A DNA stretch of 64,000 nucleotides from Candidatus Enterococcus leclercqii (GCF_009933135.1 NZ_MAEH01000017.1:1-64000), one strand, 5' to 3'. Positions 38,074 to 48,329 are shown, numbered from the stretch's first letter. Program-made: numbers and translations. The notes: generated by a model not told the origin, from the letters alone.

Positions 38074-38988
38074 ATGGAAATCGACTTAGATCTGCACTCG
38101 TTGCCTATTTACGAATGCCTGGCCAGTGAGACGCGGCTGAAGATGCTCAAGTTTATCGGCAATCAAAAAAAATCCATTGGCGAGATCGCTGAGTACCTGC
38201 AGATGAGCAATGCAATGGTCACTCGTCACGTCCAACAGATGGAGGATGCCGGCTTATTGAATTCTGAACGAGGTGTAGGAATCAATCGCAACAAGAAGAT
38301 GGTCTTTTTGAAAATCGATGATATCCACATCAATTTCCCAGAAAAGGTCTATCAAGGATACAAAGTTCATCATGACGAGATCCATATCGGTCACTTTACT
38401 GATTTTAAAGCGGCACCTACCTGTGGACTGGCTACAACCAAAGCACTAGTAGGTAAGCCGGACGAACCCAAATACTTCATGGCTGCTGATCGTGTCAACG
38501 CTTCGCTGCTATGGTTCAGCGAAGGTTTTGTGGAATATAAGATTCCCAATATGATTACAGAAGATGAAGAGCCTAATATGCTGGAAATCAGCTTTGAGAT
38601 TGCTTCAGAGTTCCCTCTGTCAAATAATGTCTGGCCTAGTGATATCTCCATCTATGTCAATGACGTCCTGGTGGCAGTTTATACCGTTCCCGGCAATTTT
38701 TCCGACACCCGCGGTCGCTACACACCGAAATGGTGGAATGAAAATTTCAGCCAATACGGTCTGCTCAAGCATCTGCGGGTCAACAAACTGGATACCGGCA
38801 TTGACGGCGAAGCCTATTCGCCAGTCACTATCGACGACCTGGACCTGAAGAACAACCCTTTCATCACCTTGCGCTTGGCCGTTGAACCCGACGCAGTCAA
38901 TAAAGGCGGCCTGACCCTGTTCGGTCAAGGCTTCGGTAACCATAATCAGGGTATTTTGGTAAACACCTACTACTTGGAGCGGGAATGA
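38074..38988 (+). CDS. ArsR-like transcriptional regulator with C-terminal ligand domain
   Basis: A 304-residue regulator. The winged-helix DNA-binding domain (about 8-90) reads ASETRLKMLKFIGNQKKSIGEIAEYL then MSNAMVTRHVQQMEDAGLL. The remaining 210 residues form a beta-rich domain of unknown ligand, likely a sugar or glycan sensor; typical ArsR proteins are only about 100 residues. GGAG precedes the ATG. Divergent from the sugar operon, it probably controls it through the repeats in the shared 250-base gap. Confidence 0.85.
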   Translation: MEIDLDLHSLPIYECLASETRLKMLKFIGNQKKSIGEIAEYLQMSNAMVTRHVQQMEDAGLLNSERGVGINRNKKMVFLKIDDIHINFPEKVYQGYKVHHDEIHIGHFTDFKAAPTCGLATTKALVGKPDEPKYFMAADRVNASLLWFSEGFVEYKIPNMITEDEEPNMLEISFEIASEFPLSNNVWPSDISIYVNDVLVAVYTVPGNFSDTRGRYTPKWWNENFSQYGLLKHLRVNKLDTGIDGEAYSPVTIDDLDLKNNPFITLRLAVEPDAVNKGGLTLFGQGFGNHNQGILVNTYYLERE

Positions 38989-39052
38989 ATCCGAATCTTA
39001 TAGCCCTCTGGCCCCCGCCTTCAAGCAGCAAATCTGAATCTGATGGTATGAA

Positions 39053-39086
39053 AAATCCCCGCAGGAAAGCAATCCTGCGGGGATTT
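39053..39086. terminator. Bidirectional terminator between regulator and AraC sensor genes
   Basis: AAATCCCCGCAGGA at 39053-39066 pairs perfectly with TCCTGCGGGGATTT at 39073-39086. A run of five A lies on the left and three T on the right. The two genes converge on it. Confidence 0.8.
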
Positions 39087-39144
39087 CAGTTTGGCTTGAA
39101 CCGGTATTTGGTTTACAGGCAGATTAGCTAATTCAAAGCAGACA

Positions 39145-41352
39145 TCACGTCTTACCGCCACCATCTTTTCCATAGGTTTGATAACGACCTGGAGTCACTC
39201 CCTCATATTGTTTGAACATGCGAATAAATGTATTCACGTTTTTGACGCCCACAGCTTCGGCAACCTCACTCACCATCAGTTTGCCTTCTTCGAGCAATTG
39301 TTTCGCATGATTGACCTTCAGTTGATTAAGATAGTTTTTAAACGTGATTCCTGTGCCCTCCTTGACCATTCGTGACAGATAAGATTCTGTCAATCGAAAT
39401 TGATCGGCCAAATCAGACAGCGAGAGGTCTTCTTTATAATTTCCATCAATGTATTCCAAGACGCGATCCATCACATCATGGCTTTCTTCTGGCACTTTCC
39501 CTGCAACACTGAAGGACTCTTGAAACAGTGACAGAAACAAACGGTAGAGCACTTTGGTGTCCGTGCTGACAAGACGATCAAAAATATCTTGGTTGTTGAA
39601 ATAAAAATCAGAGTAGTCTGCTCCAGCGATTTGAATGATTCTTTTAAGCGTATTCACTAAAGCCTGCTTTAAATCTTCAACGGCTTGAGTGCCTAAGCGC
39701 TTTTCAACGCAATTTGTTCTTAGAATACCTTCAATTAGGGCCGTGGCTTCCTCGATTTTTCGCGATTTGACTAAGTGGACGAGGCGTTGTTCTGCCTCTA
39801 CAGAATAGACATAATTTACCCCCTTGTCCAAAGAACGGTTGACAATGATTTGTTCCGTTTTGAAAATACTTTCTGAGTTCAAGCTGAACACATCTCGAAA
39901 TGTAGAGGCAAACTCATTTAACGACTCAAAGGGTACCGACAAGACAAATTGTGACGAAACATGTAAGTCATTGGCCAATAGATTGCGCAATTTTTCGATT
40001 CTTCCTAAAACAATATCTTGATTTTTACTAGAATAGGTCAAAGCAAATTTGCTAGAATCTATAGGTTGAACGTACAAATGGATATTCTTAGTATCTGTGC
40101 TGTATTCAATGATTCTCTGTCGAGCTTTCAGTAGTTCGCGATCCCCCAAATTCTCTTCATCCGCGGAACGTCCTTTTATTGTCAAAATGACAATCAAGCC
40201 CCCCTGCTCCAGCGGTTCTAAGCCGATAATGGGAACAATCCTTTTGATTTCTACTGGAGTGTACTTCCCAACAAGAACATTTTTGAAAAAAACTTCTCGA
40301 ATATCCTCAAGGTTTGCTTCCTGAAATCGACCAAAATCAGCTTTACTATTCTTCAGATCCTCAATCTTTTTGATTATTTCTTCAATATCAGCGGTATCCA
40401 TATCGCCACTTTGAATTTCTGTTATGATTTTCCGATATGGGCGATAATTTGTACGACTGAAGTAAATCGTCAGCAAGGAGCCTAGCAAAAGAAGGCCAAA
40501 TAGAACAGTAAGAATTAGTATAATGGAGTCTGTCGGAATATAGCCCAATGCGCTTTGCGGAACAATGTACAGGTAGGCTAAAGTGGGCACAATAGCAGAA
40601 TATTTCCAGAACCCCGCTTCATTTTTAGTTTGTCCATGACCGATGCCATTTTTCACTGTACTATCCAGTGGTAAAAAGGGAGCCGTATTGTCCGCTCCGC
40701 CCGTATCCTGTCCATCTGCTGCCAAAGAATCATGAAAATATAATTTTCCATCAATATTCGAGATTTCTTGACCTCGCAAGCGATTTTTATCCCAATTCAC
40801 AATGAAATATAACGGGCTTTGATCTCCAATGCGATAACTTTTTCTCAATAGATACAGGTTCTGATTGACGCTGATTATTCTTGTCTGATAGCGATCATTG
40901 CTACTGAAAAAATCCTCTGCTTCTTGATTGTCCTTCGTTATTCCGATAAATGACAAGTAATCATCAAAAGCAAAATAGCCGTTCAATCCAATGACCATTT
41001 CTCCTGCTCCTTGAGTGATTCCCAAATTGTAGCCTAATTGATAGCCTGAAAACAGATTTTCTTTCATCTGATCAAACACCTCAGAATACAGCGCATAATC
41101 GGTTTTTTTGGCGTAACTCAACCTTTGAATCACGTCATTTTCAGCCAACATCTGGGTAGAATCAATCGCCGTCTCAATCTGCGAGTCAATCCGCGCCGCC
41201 TCTCTTTCAAGATAAAATTCCACTTCGACAGAGGATTCATACTTCTGTCGACTCAGTTCTTTTGAGATAAAAACGAAAAGAATCAAGGCAGTATATAAAA
41301 TGATGATCACGGAGAAAGAGTAGAAAATTTTTTTGTAGATGGTATTCTTCAT
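39145..41352 (-). CDS. Membrane-bound AraC-family sensor-regulator
   Basis: A 735-residue one-component regulator. A helix near 8-28, an extracellular sensor of about 240 residues and a second helix near 285-305 put a ligand domain outside the cell. A cytosolic coiled region follows, and two helix-turn-helix motifs of the AraC family form the last 100 residues (DLSLSDLADQFRLTESYLSRM; VSEVAEAVGVKNVNTFIRMFK). I choose ATG 41352 with GGAGGTG upstream. Last gene of the mannosidase operon; it should sense glycans and regulate the operon. Confidence 0.88.
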   Translation of the reverse strand: MKNTIYKKIFYSFSVIIILYTALILFVFISKELSRQKYESSVEVEFYLEREAARIDSQIETAIDSTQMLAENDVIQRLSYAKKTDYALYSEVFDQMKENLFSGYQLGYNLGITQGAGEMVIGLNGYFAFDDYLSFIGITKDNQEAEDFFSSNDRYQTRIISVNQNLYLLRKSYRIGDQSPLYFIVNWDKNRLRGQEISNIDGKLYFHDSLAADGQDTGGADNTAPFLPLDSTVKNGIGHGQTKNEAGFWKYSAIVPTLAYLYIVPQSALGYIPTDSIILILTVLFGLLLLGSLLTIYFSRTNYRPYRKIITEIQSGDMDTADIEEIIKKIEDLKNSKADFGRFQEANLEDIREVFFKNVLVGKYTPVEIKRIVPIIGLEPLEQGGLIVILTIKGRSADEENLGDRELLKARQRIIEYSTDTKNIHLYVQPIDSSKFALTYSSKNQDIVLGRIEKLRNLLANDLHVSSQFVLSVPFESLNEFASTFRDVFSLNSESIFKTEQIIVNRSLDKGVNYVYSVEAEQRLVHLVKSRKIEEATALIEGILRTNCVEKRLGTQAVEDLKQALVNTLKRIIQIAGADYSDFYFNNQDIFDRLVSTDTKVLYRLFLSLFQESFSVAGKVPEESHDVMDRVLEYIDGNYKEDLSLSDLADQFRLTESYLSRMVKEGTGITFKNYLNQLKVNHAKQLLEEGKLMVSEVAEAVGVKNVNTFIRMFKQYEGVTPGRYQTYGKDGGGKT

Positions 41353-41442
41353 CTTCACACCTCCATCACACAAATTATGACACAGCGAGCGCTTACATAA
41401 AAGACAAAGAGACAGCACGCAACCGGCTGTCTCCTATTTTTC

Positions 41443-44400
41443 TCATTGTAGACGAAGTGTTACCACTTCATATGGATGGATATCGAGTTGGAGTTTTCCC
41501 GCGGAAGCCGTTGCCCATTCGCTTTCATTTCGTTCCATCAAGTTTGTATAACACCAGTCCACCGGTCTATCCAAAATTAATTTCACTGAACTGCGGCCAC
41601 CAGAATAATCATGCAATCGTAAAATCCAGCCCTCACTGTTTTCAGCCTTTTTAAATGCATCAATAGTGACGCCACCACTAATTTCAATTCCAAGCTTAGG
41701 TAAAAGACATTCTTCTCGTTTTAAAAGTGTCAAAGGTTCATTGATTTCCCATGCTTCTTGAATCGTTTTTCCGACTAAAAAATCACCATCATGAGGTAAT
41801 AAACTATAGGTAAAGGCATGTTGCCCGATGTCCGCTGTTGGATCCGGATAAATACCGCCTTTCAGCAGCGAAAGCCGTAATACTGTTCCTTTGATATCAT
41901 AGCCATATTTACAATCGTTTAATAATGAGACACCATAATTTCGCTCAGACAAGTCGGCCCATTGATGCCCAACGGTTTCAAATTTAGCCATGTCCCAACT
42001 GGTGTTCCAGTGATTTGGACGTTTTACATTCCCATATTGAATATCATAGGTCGCTTCAGTTGCCCGCACATCGACATCAAACGCAACTTTGAGCAGGCGC
42101 TGCCGTTCCCTCCAATCTACATCGGTAATAAAATCAATTCGCCGGGAGTGTCTGTAGAATCTGACTTTTTGGGTCAGCTGTGATTCACCGATTTTCCCAT
42201 TAAACGTAAGTTCTGCAAAAAGAGAATTGTTAGCCGTCAAGTCACTGGACTCCAACTGAATCTCTACCATTTTCTCTTGATAAAAAATATCGATATCCCA
42301 TGCATCGTAGTCCTTAGGTTTATCTTCAAAGACCTGCAGCACATTTCCCTTTCCTTTGAGCACTTCTCTCTGATGCTCTTTATCAAAGAGTCTAGTAAAG
42401 TGTCCTGTGCTATCCCAATGCAAAATGTAATATGGCGTTTCTAGTGTATTGCCACTCTTTTGCGCAGTTACCTCAACTTCTTTCAGCTTGTCTAGTGTGG
42501 GTACCAACAACAAGTCGGACAATCCTTTAATTTCAGGAATTCGGAGATAGCTTTCATCTTTCTCTTTGATGACTTCATACACATTTCCTTGATCGTCTTG
42601 ATAAGCCTTATGCTCCGTTTTTGGCAGTTCAACAATGGTATTGCGACTCCAAGCCGCAGTATTTACTACAAGCAGTTTTTCTGTTTCCTGCTGCAGCTTT
42701 TCGAAAAGACACTCTTTTTCTTCAGTAACTACTTGAAATTCCTTCTTGTGGTCTTGATAGACTTCTTTGATGGAAGAGCCTGGGATGATATCGTGAAACT
42801 GATTACGCAGCAACACTTCCCACATTTCAAACAATTGCTCTTTTGGATATTCGATGCCTTGCAGTTCGCCAAAAGAATAGAGCATCTCTAACTCCCGCAA
42901 AGCAAGCTCGGTTTTACGGTTCATTTTCTTTACATATCCTTGGGAAGTATACGTTCCTCGGTGATATTCAAGATACAGCTCCCCATCCCACTCATGAACA
43001 TAATGGTCCGTAGTTTCTATTGTCTCATGCAGTTTTTCAAAAAATTCTTTCGCCCGGCCAGTCTTGACTTCCGGTAATCCTGGTACCCGATCCATTTGCC
43101 GGCGCTTTTCCAGCATATCGCGAGTCACACCACCACCGCCGTCACCATAACCATATGAAATTAATAATTCATGATTGATATCTTTGTCACGATAGCCACG
43201 ATAGGCACCCAAGACAGTTTGAGGTTCCAACAGCCCATTATAGGTATAGAACCATTCGGAAGCCCAACTAGCATGGGGCTTGGGTTCTGGCGTTGTAATG
43301 AAATGCGTCAATACCTCACTTCCGTCCATTCCTTTCCAGATAAAGGTATCGTGGGGCATCCGATTAAACTGGTTCCAACTGATTTTGGTAGTCATAAAAG
43401 TATCGATTCCACTTTTTTTCAAAATCTGCGGCAGGGCCCAAGAATATCCGAATACATCCGGCAACCAGAGATAGTTCACCTCTTGGCCAAATTCTTCTTT
43501 GATAAATTTTGATCCATGGAGGATTTGACGAGTTAGCGATTCACCACTGGGAATATTGCAATCTGATTCGAGCCACATCGCACCGTCCACTTCCCAGCGA
43601 CCTTGAGCCACTCGTTCCTTGATCTTCGCATAGATTTCCGGATAATCCGTTTTAATATATTTATACAGCTGCGGTTGCGTTTGCAAAAAAACATACTCCG
43701 GATAGCGTTCCATCAGCTTTAGCACTGTTGAAAAGCTACGAGCGGCTTTTTCTCGAGTGTGCTTTAGTCGCCATAACCAAGCTACATCAATGTGTGTATG
43801 GCCAACAGCCGTAATCACAACATTGCCGTCTTTTTCCATATCATCTACCGCATCTGACAAATAGGAGGCAGCCTTTTTAATTGAATCATAGAAAGATTCA
43901 TTCCCCGGATAAGACCAGTCAATCTCTAAATAGGCGCGATTCAAAATATCCAGTAATTGATATCGAACAGGATCATTTCCGTCCAATTCTTGAATCGTAT
44001 TCAAAACAACATCCGATAGATAATATAGTCCGTCCGTTTCTCGATCTAGCTCCACTAACTCAGCTCGACGAAACTCATGTTTTTGCACTTGCTCTGGGCC
44101 CCCACCTTCTAAACCAGACCACAGACGAAGCGCAACATCTAGTTTTTTCCCCAATAAATCCTGATCTAAAAAGACTTCTTGATGGTTGCTATCTACCCCT
44201 TGATACGGTTTGCCATTGATGAAAAGCAGTGATTCAAAACCTGAATTATAGCCGCCACCAGTTTTACCGATGTCAAATAAAAATAGCAATTCACCATGAT
44301 TAGGGATCTCAACTTCTCGCTGAATCCATAAATAGAAATCTCGCCCTTTCCAATAGCTATCCAAGCTAAATGCTTGTCCTGATGTAAAATCAGTTGGAGG

Positions 44401-44532
44401 ATACTTCTCTTCTTTTGTTGAGTCTTCTTTAACAAACCAGTCTGTTAATGTCAGCTTATTTCGATAGCGCAATTCTTTTAAAGCATCAATTCGCCCTCGC
44501 AGCTTGTCTTCTGCAAACGTCAGATTCATCAT
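41443..44532 (-). CDS. GH38 alpha-mannosidase
   Basis: A 1029-residue cytosolic enzyme that hydrolyses alpha-mannosides, for example N-glycan or yeast-mannan fragments. The GH38 core starts near residue 240 with GHTHIDVAWLWR, where His and Asp bind zinc. The nucleophile Asp is in WLESDCNIPSGES and the zinc-binding DVFGYS follows. The N-terminal 230 residues form a beta domain and the C-terminal half is a beta-sandwich. No signal peptide. The ATGATG start overlaps the end of the permease gene by four bases. Confidence 0.92.
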   Translation of the reverse strand: MMNLTFAEDKLRGRIDALKELRYRNKLTLTDWFVKEDSTKEEKYPPTDFTSGQAFSLDSYWKGRDFYLWIQREVEIPNHGELLFLFDIGKTGGGYNSGFESLLFINGKPYQGVDSNHQEVFLDQDLLGKKLDVALRLWSGLEGGGPEQVQKHEFRRAELVELDRETDGLYYLSDVVLNTIQELDGNDPVRYQLLDILNRAYLEIDWSYPGNESFYDSIKKAASYLSDAVDDMEKDGNVVITAVGHTHIDVAWLWRLKHTREKAARSFSTVLKLMERYPEYVFLQTQPQLYKYIKTDYPEIYAKIKERVAQGRWEVDGAMWLESDCNIPSGESLTRQILHGSKFIKEEFGQEVNYLWLPDVFGYSWALPQILKKSGIDTFMTTKISWNQFNRMPHDTFIWKGMDGSEVLTHFITTPEPKPHASWASEWFYTYNGLLEPQTVLGAYRGYRDKDINHELLISYGYGDGGGGVTRDMLEKRRQMDRVPGLPEVKTGRAKEFFEKLHETIETTDHYVHEWDGELYLEYHRGTYTSQGYVKKMNRKTELALRELEMLYSFGELQGIEYPKEQLFEMWEVLLRNQFHDIIPGSSIKEVYQDHKKEFQVVTEEKECLFEKLQQETEKLLVVNTAAWSRNTIVELPKTEHKAYQDDQGNVYEVIKEKDESYLRIPEIKGLSDLLLVPTLDKLKEVEVTAQKSGNTLETPYYILHWDSTGHFTRLFDKEHQREVLKGKGNVLQVFEDKPKDYDAWDIDIFYQEKMVEIQLESSDLTANNSLFAELTFNGKIGESQLTQKVRFYRHSRRIDFITDVDWRERQRLLKVAFDVDVRATEATYDIQYGNVKRPNHWNTSWDMAKFETVGHQWADLSERNYGVSLLNDCKYGYDIKGTVLRLSLLKGGIYPDPTADIGQHAFTYSLLPHDGDFLVGKTIQEAWEINEPLTLLKREECLLPKLGIEISGGVTIDAFKKAENSEGWILRLHDYSGGRSSVKLILDRPVDWCYTNLMERNESEWATASAGKLQLDIHPYEVVTLRLQ

Positions 44533-45359
44533 CCTTTTGTAGCCCCTCCCATACTAAATCCTTTTGACATAAAGTTTTGTGAAATTGCATATAAAATTAC
44601 AACCGGCAGGGAATATAGAACCGAAAATGCCGCCAATCGTCCGTAATCGACCATTCCGAAATTTCCAAAAAACTGAAAAATAGAAACAGAAGCTGGCATC
44701 TTCTCAGGAGATTGAATCAGAATATAGGGCACAAAGAAATTGCCCCAACTGCCTGTAAAAGTAAAAATTCCTACTGTAAAAATCCCTGGCAACATCAGGG
44801 GTGCAACAACTTTGCGAATTCCCTGCCACGTAGATGCTCCATCAACCCAAGCCGATTCTTCCAAATCCAATGGAACCGAGTCCATAAAGTTTTTCATCAT
44901 CCAAATTCCGTAAGGCAGAGATGACGCGGTCAAAAAGAGCGTCAACGCAATCAATGAATTTTGGAATTTTAAATAGAGAAACATTTGGAATACTGGCACA
45001 ATCACAGCGGTCATCGGCAATGAAGTCATGAACAAAATCGTCATCATAAAAGATTTTTTATAACGCAACTTGTAGCGAGAAAGCGGATAGGCTGCCAACA
45101 CACATAAAATAACTATCAGTAGCGATTGTCCACCCGAAATTAACAAACCGATTCCGAAAGAACGAACCAATCCGCCATCTGTTATAATCGAAACAAAATT
45201 TTCCAAAGTAAAACTTTTAGGCATTTTTAACGCCTGAATGGCTCCTGTATCTACAGAAGCAAAAATCATCCACAATAACGGTAACAAAAACAAGATCCCC
45301 AACACTGAAAGGATGATGTAGTGGATTACCGTTTCAATCTGATAACTTCTTTTCACCAT
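44529..45359 (-). CDS. Sugar ABC importer permease, MalG type (second system)
   Basis: A 276-residue permease with six helices; the coupling loop reads ESAWVDGASTWQGIRKVVAPLMLP. It starts ten bases after the first permease gene and ends overlapping the mannosidase by four bases. It is the partner of the permease at 45370-46284. Confidence 0.92.
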   Translation of the reverse strand: MVKRSYQIETVIHYIILSVLGILFLLPLLWMIFASVDTGAIQALKMPKSFTLENFVSIITDGGLVRSFGIGLLISGGQSLLIVILCVLAAYPLSRYKLRYKKSFMMTILFMTSLPMTAVIVPVFQMFLYLKFQNSLIALTLFLTASSLPYGIWMMKNFMDSVPLDLEESAWVDGASTWQGIRKVVAPLMLPGIFTVGIFTFTGSWGNFFVPYILIQSPEKMPASVSIFQFFGNFGMVDYGRLAAFSVLYSLPVVILYAISQNFMSKGFSMGGATKG

Positions 45360-45369
45360 ACTCTTTCAC

Positions 45370-46284
45370 CTACACTTTCACTTTCAACGTCTTCATATAA
45401 ATTAGACTGGCTGCTGCGCCGAGAACCAGCAGAACTAACGAGATAGCCGTCCCATATCCAAGTTGATAACTGACAAAAGCCTGCTTATACATAAATACCG
45501 GTAAAGTTGCTGTACTGACACCTGGACCGCCACCAGTCATCGTATAAATTAGCGTGAAGACTCCCAAGGTTTGTAAAGTAACCAGCATAAGATTGGTAGC
45601 AATTGTTCCTCTAACCATCGGTATCGTTATTTTTGTCACTATCTTCCAACGAGAAGCACCATCCATAACAGCTGCCTCTTCAACTTCTTTAGGAATATCA
45701 TCCAACGCTGACTGAAAAACCATCATTGAGAATGCTGTTCCTCGCCAAATATTAGCAACGACTACACTGATCATAGGAAATGTAAACAACCAGGCTACCG
45801 GTTCAATATTAAATAAGCCCAGTAACCAGTTGGCTGTTCCACTCTCTCCCAAAAAAGCTACCCAGCAAAAAGACACGACTACTTCAGGTGTCACCCATGC
45901 AGCAATCACAATCAGTCCGATTACACGCCGAAACGTTTTATTCTTTTCTCGCATCAAAAAGGCAATCAAAAATCCCAAAAAGCACTGACCTAATACAGCA
46001 GAGAAAAATACAAAAACAATCGTGTTCCAAACACTAGTACGAAACTCAGGATCTTGGAACATTCGTGTAAAATTTTCGAATCCTATAAAGCGCAGTTGAC
46101 TCGCTTCCGCTCCGGTCAGCGCAAGGTTAGTGAAAGAAAATATCACCGTCAACACCATAGGACCGACAAAGAAAACCAGTAGTAGAAGCCAGCTTGGGAG
46201 TAAAAAGAAAATCGATTTTATATTATCTGATAAAGGCTTTTTCGTACGTTCATCTCGCGGACGCCCCGCTATTCCATTCTCCAT
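45370..46284 (-). CDS. Sugar ABC importer permease, MalF type (second system)
   Basis: A 304-residue permease; the coupling loop reads AAVMDGASRWKIVTKITIPMVRG. I choose ATG 46284 because AAGGTGG lies just upstream; a TTG ten codons earlier would fall in the stem-loop region and lacks a site. The N-terminus is Arg/Lys-rich before the first helix. Confidence 0.9.
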   Translation of the reverse strand: MENGIAGRPRDERTKKPLSDNIKSIFFLLPSWLLLLVFFVGPMVLTVIFSFTNLALTGAEASQLRFIGFENFTRMFQDPEFRTSVWNTIVFVFFSAVLGQCFLGFLIAFLMREKNKTFRRVIGLIVIAAWVTPEVVVSFCWVAFLGESGTANWLLGLFNIEPVAWLFTFPMISVVVANIWRGTAFSMMVFQSALDDIPKEVEEAAVMDGASRWKIVTKITIPMVRGTIATNLMLVTLQTLGVFTLIYTMTGGGPGVSTATLPVFMYKQAFVSYQLGYGTAISLVLLVLGAAASLIYMKTLKVKV

Positions 46285-46313
46285 GTTTTCCACCTTCTTA
46301 GTAAGTAAAGACA

Positions 46314-46360
46314 ACGAGCATAACTGCTTTTAGATAACTTCTGCTGGCCGTTATGCTCGT
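46314..46360 (-). repeat. 11-bp inverted repeat between binding-protein and permease genes (second system)
   Basis: ACGAGCATAAC at 46314-46324 pairs perfectly with GTTATGCTCGT at 46350-46360, with a 25-base loop. It lies between the binding-protein stop and the permease start, the same position as the 16-bp repeat in the first sugar operon, although the sequences differ. The short T-poor tail suggests differential expression rather than full termination. Confidence 0.7.
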
Positions 46361-46366
46361 CACTTT

Positions 46367-47749
46367 CTATTTCTTGATATTGTCCTCGCCAACAATTCGC
46401 GTCACATTGGTCGCATAATCTTTTGCGGCCTGTTCAGGAGATTTAGACCCTGTCGCAACTGCCTCTACCATGTTTTGGATTTCTACGGATACGTTCGGAT
46501 ATTTATCATCTGCCGGCCGGAAATGCGCATTTTTCAAAAAGCCTGTTGCTTCTTCAATAAATGGTTGATCTTTATACTCAGGGAGTTCCGCTGAATCATC
46601 ACGAACCGTCAGATTCCCTTCTGCGATTGCTCTCTTCGCCTGTTCTTCTTTACCACCAAGCGCTTGAATGACTTTCCAAGAAGCATCCTTATTTTTAGCT
46701 TTTGCAGGAATCGCCCAAGTCCAACCACCAGACATCGTAGTCGTCCCTGGCTCGTCACCATTTTGAGTAGGCATTGCCGCAAAGCCAAAACGTTCAGTCA
46801 TGTTCTCAACCGGTGTTGCGCCAGATTCCGTCCAGTTTCCTTGACTCCAAAAACCATCTAGCAGCATTGCAACTTCGTCTTTAGGGAATTTTTCTTGAAA
46901 CATAACAGAGCCATAGTTACTATTGATTGCAACTGAAAGAGAGGGCCCTAATTTTTTCTGGTTATAAATTTCATCGATAAAGTTCAATGAGTCTATAATC
47001 CCCTGACTGTCGACATCCCATTTACGAGTCTCTGTATCAAATAACTGATCCTTAGTCCCATAGAGCAGCATCTCAAAAGTTTGCATTGAAACAGATTCTC
47101 CATTTGCTTTCGCTACCCCCATCCCAAAAGGAATTACATCTGGTTGGCTGTCTTTTACTTTTTGAGCGGCAGCCACAATATCTGCCCATGTTTTTGGCTG
47201 CCAATCTTCTGGAAGTCCAGCCTTTTTGAAAACATTTTTGTTGTACCAAATACCACGAGAATCCGATGTTCCCGGAATTGCATATAGTTTGCCATCTTGT
47301 GCAATTGAGCCTGCTTTCAGATTTTCAGTATAATTGCTCCATTCATCCCACTTTGCTACGTACTCATCCAGCGGTGTCAAGTAGCCGGCATTCGCATCAG
47401 AATTCAACATGAATGAATCCTCTGCAACAATATCTGGTGCGGTACTTTCTGACTGCATAGACAGCGCAACCTTTGAAAAATAATCGCCTTCACTAGCTGT
47501 TATAGAAGAAGGTGTTACTTTGATATCTGGATTCTCTTTTTCAAATTTTGGAATAAACTCCTCATCTAAGAATTTTTGCATCTTGTCATGATCACCAGTA
47601 TTTCGCCAAGTGATTTTAACTTCGGTCTTTCCTTCTTTATTTCCCCCATCACTCGAACCTTTCGAATCATTTCCACAACCAGCTGCCATTAAAGGAAGCA
47701 ACAGCAGTGAAGCAAACAGCGCAACTTTTTTCATTCTAAGATTTGACAT
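46367..47749 (-). CDS. Sugar ABC importer substrate-binding lipoprotein (second system)
   Basis: A 460-residue extracellular binding lipoprotein. The signal peptide ends MAAGC, followed by a Gly/Ser/Lys/Asn-rich linker, then the family 1 binding fold (VKITWRNTGDHDKM, IPGTSDSRGIWYNK, TMSGGWTWAIPAKAKN). GGAGG lies nine bases before the ATG. The linked mannosidase suggests a mannose-containing oligosaccharide as ligand. No ATPase gene is nearby, so a shared ATPase is expected. Confidence 0.92.
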   Translation of the reverse strand: MSNLRMKKVALFASLLLLPLMAAGCGNDSKGSSDGGNKEGKTEVKITWRNTGDHDKMQKFLDEEFIPKFEKENPDIKVTPSSITASEGDYFSKVALSMQSESTAPDIVAEDSFMLNSDANAGYLTPLDEYVAKWDEWSNYTENLKAGSIAQDGKLYAIPGTSDSRGIWYNKNVFKKAGLPEDWQPKTWADIVAAAQKVKDSQPDVIPFGMGVAKANGESVSMQTFEMLLYGTKDQLFDTETRKWDVDSQGIIDSLNFIDEIYNQKKLGPSLSVAINSNYGSVMFQEKFPKDEVAMLLDGFWSQGNWTESGATPVENMTERFGFAAMPTQNGDEPGTTTMSGGWTWAIPAKAKNKDASWKVIQALGGKEEQAKRAIAEGNLTVRDDSAELPEYKDQPFIEEATGFLKNAHFRPADDKYPNVSVEIQNMVEAVATGSKSPEQAAKDYATNVTRIVGEDNIKK

Positions 47750-47822
47750 TTTTCTAAGCCTCCATAATCTTTCTCAAAATTAGTGTTCCTCCCACCTCAC
47801 AAGAAACCCGGCCGAAGTCAAC

Positions 47823-47838
47823 TTGTAAGCACTTACAA
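47823..47838. promoter_or_regulatory. cre-like palindrome upstream of the mannosidase operon
   Basis: TTGTAAG-ca-CTTACAA is a perfect 7-bp dyad about 75 bases upstream of the binding-protein start. It matches the CcpA consensus TGWNANCGNTNWCA except for one base of the central CG. A local LacI-type regulator is also possible, but none is encoded here. Confidence 0.5.
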
Positions 47839-47849
47839 TATTGCTCAAA

Positions 47850-48329
47850 TACTCAAAAAGCTCAATCACTTAAAAAAATGATTATCGCCTTTTTTTGTAG
47901 CAAACTTCAAATTTTGTAGATTGGTAATAGAAATGGCGACAATTGCAGTAAAAACTACTAAATTACCGAAGAAGCAAAATAATCTGGTATAGCTCCCGGA
48001 CAAACTTCAGAAACAGCAAATTACAGTAATTCTACCAGTATGAATTCTCTGTAAACACCAAACATGATCCAACTACAACTACCCGCTAATGAAATTAGCC
48101 ATCACAAATTTCCTCAAAAAGAAGGCGTCTGAAATGATGTCAAATAAGAATATAAGGAGGCTGTAACATAAGTCCTCATCAAGAAGAGTTTAATATTTTA
48201 GTATTACTCTTCTTAGAGACCGACGCTTGACGTGGAAAACTGCTGAGGATGACTAAAGAGGGCATCTCTTTGAGTATGGTTTTTATATTAGACATTCTAT
48301 CAGTCCTAGCAACAATGATACACAATTGA
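47850..48329. other. AT-rich stretch without an intact gene
   Basis: There is no intact gene from the cre-like site to the broken frame that begins at 48330. A 9-bp inverted repeat AAGAAGAGT / ACTCTTCTT sits near 48184-48217 beside a string GGAGGCTGTAACATAAGTC that resembles short intergenic repeats. No transposase gene is visible. Confidence 0.5.

Noticed and set aside
48160-48250. Insertion sequence end
   Set aside because: A short 9-bp repeat is present, but no transposase, no target duplication and no matching second end are visible.
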